DNA from: Planctomycetota bacterium
GTDB taxonomy: Bacteria; Planctomycetota; J058; J103
NCBI GenBank assembly: GCA_026004615.1
Contig: BPJM01000004.1
Span: forward strand, 124,001-188,000
Direction: 5' to 3'
DNA length: 64,000 nt
The notes beneath the pieces are model-generated. The model was given only the letters and a program-made list of their open reading frames with translations. It did not search any database and had not been told where the DNA came from. A program made the translations under genes and the position numbers. Of this stretch, positions 41,698 to 50,005 are shown piece after piece. How positions within the stretch are numbered: the stretch's first letter is position 1; each line of letters begins with the position of its first letter.

Positions 41698-43002
41698 TCA
41701 CAGCTCGCTGACCGGGATCACCCCTTCGGCGGCCAGCCGCAGCGCCTGGGCGCGGATGGAGTCGGCGCGGGTGGTGGCCAGCAGGCTGGCCAGGTCATAG
41801 GCGCTCGGATTCTCGATGAGCCGGCGCCGCGCCTCGTCCTCCAGCACCGCGACCTCGAACAGCGTCCGCAGGCGCGTGGTGCCGGTATGGTGGCAGGTGG
41901 GACAGCCTTCACCCTCGCACCACTTGGGCTCGGTCTCGGTCTCGCCCAGCACCGTCGCCACCGTGGCGGTCAGCTCCAGGGGCAACGGCACGGGCTTCTT
42001 GCACAGCGCGCAGGCCTCGCGCACCAGTCGTACCCCGATCACGCCCTGCAGCGCGGCGGCGACGAAGCCGGGCCGCAGCGGCAGCTCATCGAGGTAGCGG
42101 GCGGCGCCGACCGCGTCGGCGAGCTCGAGCGCGTAGACCACCAGCACGCCGTCCAGCGCGCCGCGGACCGCCCGCGCGCAGGCCGCGCGCCCGGGCAGGT
42201 CGTCGAACACCGCCACCTCGGGCACCAGCTGCAGCGCCGCGTCGACCCACGCCTCGTGCGGCACCGCATCGCCGTGGGGCGGGCGGATCACCACTGCGTC
42301 ACGGCGGGGCGTCTCGACGCCGCGCTCGACCGCGACCACCCGCCGGCCGGCGCGCGCCTGCTCCGCGATGATCGCGCGGCAGAGCGTGCTCTTGCCGTTG
42401 CCCGGATCGCCGACCAGCGCGATGAAGCCGCTGGCCGCCGCGAGCATGGCGCGCACCCGCGCCAGGTCGCCGGGCAAGAAGCCCAGCTGCGCCAGGGGGC
42501 GGTCCAGTCCAGGGGTGGTGTCTCGCACCAGCAGTGCCGCCTGCTCGCCGCGCACCGCGGGCACCACGACCAGCTCGTACTCGCGGGGACGGCCGCCCAA
42601 CTCCAGGGTGAACGAGCCGCTGAGCGGGTGCGGCGGCCGGCCGGCCACCATGCCGGCCAGCCGCTGCATGCGGGCCAGCAGCGCCCGCCCCACCGCTCCA
42701 TCTCCCTCGTCGCGGTACAGCACCCGCGGTGGCTCGTGCCGCTGCGGGTTGGCGAAGCCGAGCACCTCGGTGCCGTCGCAACTGGTGCCCAGCACCGCGC
42801 GCACCAGACCGTGCTCGTGCAGCGCCTGGAGCAGCGGCTCCAGGAGCGCCGCCCCGTCGGTGACCGGCGGCAACAGTGGCCGCTGCGCCGCCAGCCGCCC
42901 GGAGCTGGTAGCGGGGACGGAGCCGGCGCTGGCGGCGGCCGCAGGGCCCGCCTCGGGGCCGGGCGCCGCCGCCGGAGATACGCGGGCAGTGGGCTCGCTC
43001 AT
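41698..43002 (-). CDS. Divergent GspE/PilB-like secretion ATPase
   Basis: A 434-residue protein with the layout of the C-terminal half of type II/IV pilus assembly ATPases: an unrelated Pro/Ala N-terminus, a central domain (about 100-160), Walker A GDPGNGKSTL (198-207, Lys kept), a Walker B position VAVFDDLPG lacking the Glu of the usual GExRDxET, the zinc-type cysteines C331, C334, C367, C370 (CALC...CPTC) and the C-terminal TRLRTLFEVAVLED region. It may bind ATP; hydrolysis is doubtful. No pilin or secretin genes are adjacent. Convergent with nrdJ. Confidence 0.75.
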   Translation of the reverse strand: MSEPTARVSPAAAPGPEAGPAAAASAGSVPATSSGRLAAQRPLLPPVTDGAALLEPLLQALHEHGLVRAVLGTSCDGTEVLGFANPQRHEPPRVLYRDEGDGAVGRALLARMQRLAGMVAGRPPHPLSGSFTLELGGRPREYELVVVPAVRGEQAALLVRDTTPGLDRPLAQLGFLPGDLARVRAMLAAASGFIALVGDPGNGKSTLCRAIIAEQARAGRRVVAVERGVETPRRDAVVIRPPHGDAVPHEAWVDAALQLVPEVAVFDDLPGRAACARAVRGALDGVLVVYALELADAVGAARYLDELPLRPGFVAAALQGVIGVRLVREACALCKKPVPLPLELTATVATVLGETETEPKWCEGEGCPTCHHTGTTRLRTLFEVAVLEDEARRRLIENPSAYDLASLLATTRADSIRAQALRLAAEGVIPVSEL

Positions 43003-43075
43003 GGCCCGCAGCATACCCTGCGGTTCGGCCGGCCCGCAAACCGGGATCGGCAGCGCAGCGGCGCGCGGGCGCGCT

Positions 43076-44527
43076 TCAGCGCACCAGGCGGAGCTGGAAC
43101 GCCCCGGCCCCCCGGGCGCTGTGCACCACCAGGTAGTAGGTGGTGCCGGCGGTGGTGCGCAGGCTCAGCACCTCGTCGGCGGCGGGCGAGGCGGCATGCG
43201 CGACGAGCTCGGGGCTGCCCGCCGCCGTGAGCCGGAACACATACAGGTCGAAGTCGCTGCCGGGCGGCCCGTCGAGCTCCAGGCGCAGCGCGCCGCCGCT
43301 CGCCCGGTAGCTCCATGCCCGCCAGCCGCCGGCGCCGGCGAGCTGCCCCCGCGCGCTCGCCACCACGCTGCCGCCGGCGCCGCCAGCAGCGCCGCCACCC
43401 GGGCGCGGCTGCTCGGCCCGCAGCGCATAGGCGCTCGCACCCTGGTAGCTGTAGGCGATCACCAGGTAGGTCCCGGCCTCGGCGCGCTCCAGCCGCAGTG
43501 CCTCGCGCGCCCCGGGGCTCGTCGAGGCGCCGAGCCGGCGGAGCTGCCCGGTGGCGTACCAGCGATATACCGCCAGGTCGAGATCCGCCGCGCCGGTGCC
43601 CTCGAGCGCGATCGCAACCTCGCCCGTGACCGGCACCTCCAGCCGGTAGTAGTGGTGCTCGCCGGTGCGCGCGAGCGTGTCCCGTACCGGCACCCCGAGC
43701 CCCAGGTGCCGCACCCGGGCAGCGGCCGAGCCGCTCGTCGAGCCGCTGCCCGTTCCGGAGCTCGCCGGCGTGCCGGCCACGGGGGTGGCGCTGCCCGCCG
43801 CCCCGCCGGCCCCGGCGAGCTGCGCGATGGGCGGCAGCGCGCGCGCCATGAGGTCGAACGGCACCCCGGTCAGCCGCCCGTGCGACAGCCCCTCGGCGTC
43901 CCAGCCCCAGTGGATGGCGAGCGCGCGCCCCTGCCGGTCGCAGACCGGCGAACCGCTCGAGCCCCACCAGGTCTGCGCGCTGTACTCGATCGAGGGGCGG
44001 CCGGCGATCACCAGGCCGGTGGCCAGCACCCTCCCGAAGGAGACCTCCTGCGCGCGGCTGTTGGGATGGCCGACGATGAAGACGTCCTCGCCGATGCGGG
44101 CGCTCGTGGTCCGCAGCGGGATGAAGGGCAGGCCCGAGGCGCGCGCGCGGTAGACCGCCACATCATAGGTGCGGCTGGCGGTCACCAGCTCCACGTCCAG
44201 GCTCTGCCGGTAGCCGCGGCTCGTCCAGTGGCGCCAGACCGTCCCCCGGGTGCCGAAGCTCTGATACACGTGGTGATTGGTGAGGATGTAGCCATCGGGC
44301 GAGACGACGAAGCCGGTGGCGTTGCCGAACCAGAGCACCGCCTCGGCCGCCCGGCGGATCACCGGGTCGGTCACCGTCTCGACGTCGTAGAACTCGCCGA
44401 GCCGATAGCTCGACCAGGAGCGCGCAGCCGCGCTCGAGCAGGCGAGCAGTGCGAGCAGCAGCGCCAGCCCCGGCTTGCTCCACGAGCTCCGCCACCCGGT
44501 GCTCCGCCGCCCGCTCGCTGCTGTCAT
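43076..44527 (-). CDS. Secreted trypsin-like serine protease with two PPC-type domains
   Basis: A 483-residue exported protease. Start ATG 44527 has GGGAGGAG upstream. Signal peptide GLALLLALLACSSAAARSWS; a lipobox-like LLAC is possible. Triad blocks: ILTNHHVY (His), SRTYDVAVYRA (Asp) and TWWGSSGSPVCD (Ser in GxSGSP). After a Gly/Ser linker, two beta-sandwich repeats of about 100 residues follow (HYYRLEVPVTGEVAIALEG; LRLELDGPPGSDFDLYVFR), matching bacterial pre-peptidase C-terminal domains, which bind or fold secreted enzymes. Substrate unknown. Confidence 0.88.
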   Translation of the reverse strand: MTAASGRRSTGWRSSWSKPGLALLLALLACSSAAARSWSSYRLGEFYDVETVTDPVIRRAAEAVLWFGNATGFVVSPDGYILTNHHVYQSFGTRGTVWRHWTSRGYRQSLDVELVTASRTYDVAVYRARASGLPFIPLRTTSARIGEDVFIVGHPNSRAQEVSFGRVLATGLVIAGRPSIEYSAQTWWGSSGSPVCDRQGRALAIHWGWDAEGLSHGRLTGVPFDLMARALPPIAQLAGAGGAAGSATPVAGTPASSGTGSGSTSGSAAARVRHLGLGVPVRDTLARTGEHHYYRLEVPVTGEVAIALEGTGAADLDLAVYRWYATGQLRRLGASTSPGAREALRLERAEAGTYLVIAYSYQGASAYALRAEQPRPGGGAAGGAGGSVVASARGQLAGAGGWRAWSYRASGGALRLELDGPPGSDFDLYVFRLTAAGSPELVAHAASPAADEVLSLRTTAGTTYYLVVHSARGAGAFQLRLVR

Positions 44528-44789
44528 GGCTGCTCCTCCCGGTGGTGCGGTTGTGCGCCTTCTCGCGCTGCTCGCAGCCACCTCTCCACAAACCGCTCGC
44601 CAAACGCTCCGCTGCCCCCGCCGCCAACGTGCGCCGCCGTGGCAAGCCCTGCGGCCGGGAGCGGAGCGGCCGCGCGCCGGGCGCGATCCCCATCCGGGCC
44701 GCAAGCGAACCGGATCGCCACCCGGCGCGTGTCATCGCGTGGTACAACGACCGCCCTCCGCCGGCGTCCCCGCCCGCTTCGGAGCAGCG
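44528..44789. other. Non-coding stretch upstream of the protease
   Basis: The 571-base gap 44528-45098 is the largest without a confident gene. The half nearer the protease has only compositionally driven open frames of poor quality on both strands. I see no repeat, tRNA or clear promoter here; it may hold the protease promoter. Confidence 0.4.
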
Positions 44790-45070
44790 GGCGAGCAGCC
44801 ACCCGACCGGCGTGACCGGCAGCGCGGCGGTATCGGCGGCGAGCGACAGCGGCAGCTCCAGAAGCATGAGCGGCTGGCCGCGGCCGTGGCCCACCCCGGT
44901 CAGCCCGACCGCCACATCGATCACCACCCCGCCGTGGGGCAGGGCTCGATCCGGCTCGCCTGCCTGGGCTCGGTGAGATTCAGGATGGTGCCGCGGCCGC
45001 CGCTGATAAGCGCCACACCCGCCGGCAGCGACACGCCGAGCGTGCGCCGCCAGCACGCGCCCGCGCCCAT
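44790..45070 (-). pseudogene. Possible broken YceK (DUF1375)-like lipoprotein gene
   Basis: From an ATG at 45070 one frame reads a hydrophobic leader then ISGGRGTILNLTEP and stops at a TGA. The next frame continues GGVVIDVAVGLTGVGHG and LELPLSLAADTAALPVT. Together these resemble YceK-family small lipoproteins (C-G-T-x-L-N ... YGGVxxDV ... DLPLSLxADTxLLPxT). A one-base change in the GGGG near 44934 would join them. The lipobox Cys position is Arg (CGC; one base from TGC). This could be decay or sequence error. Low to moderate confidence. Confidence 0.4.
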
Positions 45071-45098
45071 GGCGCCGCGCCCCAGCACCCGCCACCGC

Positions 45099-47318
45099 TC
45101 ACCGGATGGTGACCCGCCGCATGAGCTCGCGGACCTGGCCGTCGGTGGCATAGCCGCTCTGATCGCTCTCGATCGCGGCGTACAGCCGCTCGAAGCTGAG
45201 CCCGCGCACCCCGGCCCGCTCGCCGATCGCCCGCGTGATCGCGCGCGCTTCCTCCGTCGAGCAGTACATGTAGCTCAGGTACTCCCCGACCATGAGCAGC
45301 GCCCGCGCCTTCTCCTCGGGCGTGAAGCGGCCGTCCTTCTCCAGCACGTGGCGGGTGAACTCGTACTGGATCAGCGCCCCGATCGCGTAGGCGGACTGCT
45401 GGCTGAACGCCTTGTTGACGCTCACGTTGTAGACCGGCTTGCCGTCGCGGCCCACCCCCTCGGTCACCCGCACCGCCTCATCCGGCGGGCCCTCGAACCA
45501 GCCGGCGGCCTCGATGCGATCGCCCACCACCTCGTGCAGCGCGGTGCGCCGGCCGTGGCTCTTCTCGACGTGGTAGGTGATCAGGGTGCGCGTGAAGTTG
45601 ACCCCGTTCATGAGCGCCTCACCCGGCACGTCGATCGCCGCGCGCGGCTCCGGCCGCGGCACCAGATCGGTCCGCTCGCGCGAGGGCGTCCGCGTTAGCA
45701 CGTCGTAGAACCGATCGCGCGCGTCCAGGCCCAGCTCGGGCTGGCCGTCGAGATCGTGGTCGACGTACTCGTAGCGGCGCAGCTCGTTGGGCCGGATGTA
45801 GTTGGTCACGTCCTCGAAGCGGTATGCCATGTGGGTCTGGCGGTTGATCTCGTCGTAGCTGCCCCGGTCCGCCACCCCCTGCAGCACGCCCTTGACCAGC
45901 GGCATCATGTTGGCGAAATAGCTCGGATCGTGGCTGGTGGACAGCTGCGCGTTGGGATACTTGTTGACCACCTCGTAGATGTTCTGCTGCCCGCGGCACA
46001 GCCCGAAGTGGAGCAGTTTCTTGCCGTTCTCCGCGGGCCCGCGCCGCACCGCCTCGCTCACGTTGCCGCCGAGGTTGGAGTGGCCCGAGTAGAAGATGGC
46101 GTGCACGTTGGGGTCGTCCATGTCGCGGACGAACTCCTGGTGCGACTTGATCAGCCGGATGCGGGTCTTCTGCTCGCCGCCGCGCTCGCCCCGGACCGTG
46201 CCCTCCAGCACCCAGAACTGCTCGCCCCGCTCGTTGACGCCTTCTTCGGTGACCTGCAGGCCCATGCGCCGGTACTCGGTGACCGGGTCGGTGGCGTGCA
46301 CCCAGCATTCGTCGTGCGCGTAGTGCACGACCTCGAAGGTCTCGTTGCCGGTGGGGAACCACTCCTCGTAGGGCGGCTTGCTCGGCAGCACCAGCTCCTG
46401 CAGCCGCTCCAGCCGGGCGCGGTTGGCCGGACTCAACGCGTCCTTGTACGGCTCCAGGTTGAGGTAGACATTGGCCCGCAGCCCCTCGATGGGCTCTGCG
46501 AGCGCGCGCTCGAGCAGCGCCTCGGCGGCCTGCTGCTTGAGCTCGGGGCTGGCCGCCCCCTCGTACAGCGCGAGCAGGGTCGCCGCCGCGCCCGAGCGCA
46601 CCTTGTTCGCCTCGTCGTCGCGCAGCCGCGAGCCCTGCACCGCCTCGAGCGCGCGGTCGTACTGCCCGGTCGCGGTCTGCAGCAGGCGCTGCTGCACCTC
46701 GGCGGGCACGCTCCGGAGCACCCCCACCGGCGCCTCGACCAGCGCGCGGCCGGCGCGGTAGATGCGCTCGGCGCCCTCGCCCCTGAGGCCCGGCGGGCCC
46801 TGCTCGCCCGCCCCGAGCTGCACCGGGAAGCCCCGCGGGTCGATCGCGTAGCGCTGGCCCGCGACCGCGGGCAGCCCCAGCTCGATCGGCTCGCCGGGCC
46901 GCGCCGGAGCGGGCGGGGCCGGCCGGTCGGCGGTGGCCGCGAGCGGATCGGCCACCCCGAGGAACCGCGCCAGCGCGCGGCGCGCCGCCGGCTCGAAGGC
47001 ATGGGCGTGCTCGCGCAGCATCCCCACCAGCGCCTGGCGCTCGCCGGCGTTCATCTCGGACCAGTCGTAGGCCGCGCGCACCAGCCGCTCGACCTCCTCG
47101 GCGCTCACCGTGCCGTCGCTGAGCACGCGCGCCGCCAGCCGCGAGACCTCCCCGCTGCCGTCGAGGAACTTCGCCCACTGCGGCAGCCAGGGGGCGCTGC
47201 CCTCCCGGATCTGCGCGAGCTTGTCCAGCAGCGCCGCCTCGGCTGCGTCCGTGTCCTCCGGGCCGCGCGCCGCCGCGTCCCAGCCAGCACCGCTGCCCAC
47301 CCCCGAGATTCCGCTCAT
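45099..47318 (-). CDS. Large protein with caspase-like His/Cys pair and EF-hand-like loops
   Basis: 739 residues from ATG 47318, behind GGGGAAGGGG. The N-terminal helical region has an EF-hand-like loop (SDGTVSAEEVERL, about 67-79). The centre shows a strand-then-His block NVHAIFYSGHSNLGG (H413) and a strand-then-Cys block KLLHFGLCRGQQN (C441), the arrangement of clan CD (caspase/gingipain-like) peptidases. A second acidic loop DHDLDGQPELGLDA (520-533) resembles a calcium-binding EF/dockerin loop. The last 180 residues are helical. There is no signal peptide. I do not recognise the whole protein. A calcium-controlled cysteine peptidase is a hypothesis; the His/Cys pair could also be structural. 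Confidence 0.6.
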   Translation of the reverse strand: MSGISGVGSGAGWDAAARGPEDTDAAEAALLDKLAQIREGSAPWLPQWAKFLDGSGEVSRLAARVLSDGTVSAEEVERLVRAAYDWSEMNAGERQALVGMLREHAHAFEPAARRALARFLGVADPLAATADRPAPPAPARPGEPIELGLPAVAGQRYAIDPRGFPVQLGAGEQGPPGLRGEGAERIYRAGRALVEAPVGVLRSVPAEVQQRLLQTATGQYDRALEAVQGSRLRDDEANKVRSGAAATLLALYEGAASPELKQQAAEALLERALAEPIEGLRANVYLNLEPYKDALSPANRARLERLQELVLPSKPPYEEWFPTGNETFEVVHYAHDECWVHATDPVTEYRRMGLQVTEEGVNERGEQFWVLEGTVRGERGGEQKTRIRLIKSHQEFVRDMDDPNVHAIFYSGHSNLGGNVSEAVRRGPAENGKKLLHFGLCRGQQNIYEVVNKYPNAQLSTSHDPSYFANMMPLVKGVLQGVADRGSYDEINRQTHMAYRFEDVTNYIRPNELRRYEYVDHDLDGQPELGLDARDRFYDVLTRTPSRERTDLVPRPEPRAAIDVPGEALMNGVNFTRTLITYHVEKSHGRRTALHEVVGDRIEAAGWFEGPPDEAVRVTEGVGRDGKPVYNVSVNKAFSQQSAYAIGALIQYEFTRHVLEKDGRFTPEEKARALLMVGEYLSYMYCSTEEARAITRAIGERAGVRGLSFERLYAAIESDQSGYATDGQVRELMRRVTIR

Positions 47319-47359
47319 CGCCCCTTCCCCCTGTCGCTGCGGGCGCACCTGCCCCCGCT

Positions 47360-47393
47360 CTTGCGGCGGCCCGAGTATACCCGCTGCCGCAAG
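47360..47393 (-). promoter_or_regulatory. Operator-like inverted repeat around a -10 element
   Basis: CTTGCGGC (47360-47367) and its complement GCCGCAAG (47386-47393) are perfect 8-base arms flanking a TATACT -10 hexamer of the minus strand (complement at 47374-47379). It lies about 56 bases before the caspase-like gene start. An inverted repeat bracketing a -10 is the usual place for a repressor. The 239-base divergent gap holds no gene. Confidence 0.5.
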
Positions 47394-47557
47394 CGCCGGC
47401 CGCAGTCCGCTGCCAGGCCGCCCTGGCGGCCGGTGGCCGCCGCGGCGGTGGGGCGACGCGCGGGCAGGGGGCCGCTGGCGGGCGTGGGCGCGCCACCATA
47501 GCATCGGTTGCTGTATCTACAGGATCGCCTCGTCGCGAGGTGGGTGGGAGGCCTTCC

Positions 47558-48712
47558 ATGACGTCTCACCGGCGGCACGCCGCCGGAGGCGAGCTCGAGA
47601 GCGCGCTCGCGGCGCTGCTCGGCGACCGGCCGTACGAGCTGAGCCCGCTGGGGCTGTACTGCCGGCGCGAGGTGGCGCGCACCGAGCGGCTGGTGGCGGC
47701 GGAGCGGGTGCTGCTCCAGCACGGCTCGCTGCGCGTGTTCGACCTGCAGCTGGGGCGCCCGTGCGATCTGGCCGAGAACGCGATCCCCACCGAGGACGCC
47801 GATCCGGCCGCCTACGAGGGCGCGCCGCGCCCGGGCGGGGTGCGGGTGTTCCGCGTCGATCACCACCACCCGCTCGAGCGGCTGCGCCGCGAGACCACCA
47901 CCGCGCTCGTGCTCGCGTGGCTGCGCGGGCTGTGGGAGCGGGGGCGCACCGAGCTGCTCGCGGAGGTGGCGCGGGCGCGCTACCTCGCCGACCACGCCGA
48001 CCCCGACATCCTGCTCGCCCATCGGATCGCGCTCGACGCGCAGGACCGGGCGGCGATCTTCGCCCCGGAGCTCCAGTGGCTGCTCGCGGCGGCGCGCCGC
48101 AACGACTATGTCGAGCCGCCGCCGGCCGAGCTCGAGCCGCAGGCGAGCCGGGCGTTCTACGCCTGCCTGGGTATCGAGCGCGCCATCGAGGCGGGCACGC
48201 TCGGCTTCGCCGAGGCCGAGCGGCGCTGGCTGCGCTGGCTGCTGCCGTGGCTGCGCGCAGAGGCCCCCGCCGAGGCGGCGGAGCAGCTCGCGCGCTGGGA
48301 GCAGGAGCAGCGCGCGGCGCAAGCGCGCGTGCTCGAGCGCCTCGAGCGCTGGAGCCGCGAGGGCCGGCTCGTGCAGGCAGCCGGCGGGCGGGTGGTCCAG
48401 CTCGGGGCGCCGCACAAGATCGATGCCGCCGAGCTGGTGCTCTATCTCCGGCTGCGGCCGCCGGCCGGTGCGGTGGCGCCGCAGCTGGCCCTGCTGCACT
48501 TCGCGGGCGGCGAGGACGGCGCGCGCCTGATCTACAAGCTCCGCGCGCTCGATCCGGCGCTCGATCTGCAACCGCTGTTCGCCCGCCTGGAGGAACGGTT
48601 TCCCGGCGCGGGCTTCGGCGGGCGCGCGGCGGCGGGCGGCAGCCGGCCCACCGCCGGCATCGAGCCGCAGGCGGTGCTCGCCGAGGCGGCGGACTGGCTC
48701 CAGCGGCGCTGA
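47558..48712 (+). CDS. Protein resembling DHH-superfamily phosphoesterases
   Basis: 384 residues from ATG 47558 (GTGGGAGG upstream). A strand ending VFRVDHHHPLERLRRETTTA resembles the DHH motif and its following helix. YLADHADPDILLAHRIAL resembles an HxxPD metal site, and the C-terminal FPGAGFGGRAAAGGSR could be a degenerate DHHA1 glycine-rich loop. The usual first aspartate motif near the N-terminus is not evident, so activity is uncertain. Family members cleave linear or cyclic dinucleotides or polyphosphates. It is divergent from the caspase-like gene. This is a pattern-based, weak call. Confidence 0.4.
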   Translation: MTSHRRHAAGGELESALAALLGDRPYELSPLGLYCRREVARTERLVAAERVLLQHGSLRVFDLQLGRPCDLAENAIPTEDADPAAYEGAPRPGGVRVFRVDHHHPLERLRRETTTALVLAWLRGLWERGRTELLAEVARARYLADHADPDILLAHRIALDAQDRAAIFAPELQWLLAAARRNDYVEPPPAELEPQASRAFYACLGIERAIEAGTLGFAEAERRWLRWLLPWLRAEAPAEAAEQLARWEQEQRAAQARVLERLERWSREGRLVQAAGGRVVQLGAPHKIDAAELVLYLRLRPPAGAVAPQLALLHFAGGEDGARLIYKLRALDPALDLQPLFARLEERFPGAGFGGRAAAGGSRPTAGIEPQAVLAEAADWLQRR

Positions 48713-48809
48713 GCGGCGAGCCGCGGGCGCGCACCGCCGGGGCGTCGGTCCGAGGCGCTATATCCAACTGCCCGCGCCGCGGGCGCTGTCGGTGGAGGAA
48801 GCTTCGCCC

Positions 48810-49976
48810 GTGTTCGAACAGCCTGCGGAACCGCCCGGCGGGCATGCGCGGGCCGGCGCCGAGAAGGAGCGAGCCCGGCGGCTCGGCGCCGAGCTCCAGG
48901 CCGCCTGCCTGCGCCGGCTGGTGCGCGACTGGGAGAGCCTGAACTGGTGCCACCTGGGCGGCCGGCTCCGGCCGCCTGCCTTCCGGCTCGATCCGGTGCT
49001 CTCGCGCTGGGGCCAGTGGGAACCCCAGGGGCGCACCATCGCGCTGGCCGAGCGGCTGGTGCTGGAGCACGACTGGCCGGCGGTGCTCGAGGTGCTGCGC
49101 CACGAGATGGCGCATCAGGTGGTGGACGAGCTGTTCGGGCTCGCGGGCGCACCGGCGCACGGCGAGGCGTTCCGCCGCGCCTGCGCGCTCTTGGGCGTGG
49201 AGCCGCGCGCGGCGGGCGATCCGCTGGCGGTGCTGCGCCGCCAGCCGGACGGCGAGCCCGCGCCGGAGCAGGCGCGGCTGCGGCGCGTGCGGCGGCTGCT
49301 GGCGCTCGCCGACAGCCCCAATCCGCACGAGGCGGAGGCGGCGCTCGCCAAGGCGCACGAGCTGTTGCTGCGCTACAACCTCGAGCTGCTCGAGCTGCGC
49401 GGCGGCGCCGAGCAGTGCTACTGCGTGCGCCACCTCGGCCAGCCCCAGCCGCGCCGCAGCCGCGCCGACAAGCTCGCCGCCGGCATCCTGACGCGCCACT
49501 TCTTCGTCGAGGCGATCTGGATCGACAGCTTCTGCCCGCGCACCGGCAGGGAAGGCCGGGTGCTGGAGATCGCCGGCAGCCCGCACAACGTCGAGCTCGC
49601 CGAGTACACCTGGCACGAGCTGCACCGCGCTGCCGCCGAGCTGTGGGAGAAGCACTGGCGGCAGGCCGGGATCTACCCGCGCGCGCGCGCCGCGCAGCGC
49701 TACATCGAGGGGGTGCTCACCGGCTTCGACGAGCGGCTGGAGCGCGAGCGCAGCCGGCAGGCCGCCGAGCGCGCCCTGGTCTGGCGGGGCGATCCGGCAC
49801 TGCAGGCCTTCTTCCGCCGCCGGCATCCGCGCGTGCGGACCGAGAGCGTCGCCGCCGGCGAGGGCGCGCTGTTCGAGGCGGGCCGGCACGCCGGCCAGGC
49901 GTTGCGGCTGCGGCGGGCGGTGCGGGGCGGGGGCAGCGCCGCGCGGGGACGGCTGCTCGAGCACCGCGGCGGCTGA
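48810..49976 (+). CDS. SprT-like zinc metallopeptidase domain fused to DUF2786
   Basis: About 388 residues. The N-terminal part has WHLxxG-type SprT features (NWCHLGGRLRPPAFRLD) and the zinc-binding LRHEMAHQVVDELFG with a further His in GAPAHGEAF. DUF2786 follows (RRVRRLLALADSPNPHEAEA, LAKAHELLLRYNLELLEL). The C-terminal region (ADKLAAGILTRHFFVEAIWI, GSPHNVELAEYTWHELHRA) is the part usually seen downstream of DUF2786. SprT-like proteins relate to Spartan DNA-protein-crosslink peptidases, though bacterial substrates are unknown. The GTG at 48810 is preferred for its GGAGGAA; a GTG at 48792 is possible. Confidence 0.8.
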   Translation: MFEQPAEPPGGHARAGAEKERARRLGAELQAACLRRLVRDWESLNWCHLGGRLRPPAFRLDPVLSRWGQWEPQGRTIALAERLVLEHDWPAVLEVLRHEMAHQVVDELFGLAGAPAHGEAFRRACALLGVEPRAAGDPLAVLRRQPDGEPAPEQARLRRVRRLLALADSPNPHEAEAALAKAHELLLRYNLELLELRGGAEQCYCVRHLGQPQPRRSRADKLAAGILTRHFFVEAIWIDSFCPRTGREGRVLEIAGSPHNVELAEYTWHELHRAAAELWEKHWRQAGIYPRARAAQRYIEGVLTGFDERLERERSRQAAERALVWRGDPALQAFFRRRHPRVRTESVAAGEGALFEAGRHAGQALRLRRAVRGGGSAARGRLLEHRGG

Positions 49977-50005
49977 GCGCCATCGCAGCGAGGCGGAGGT
50001 CCGCC

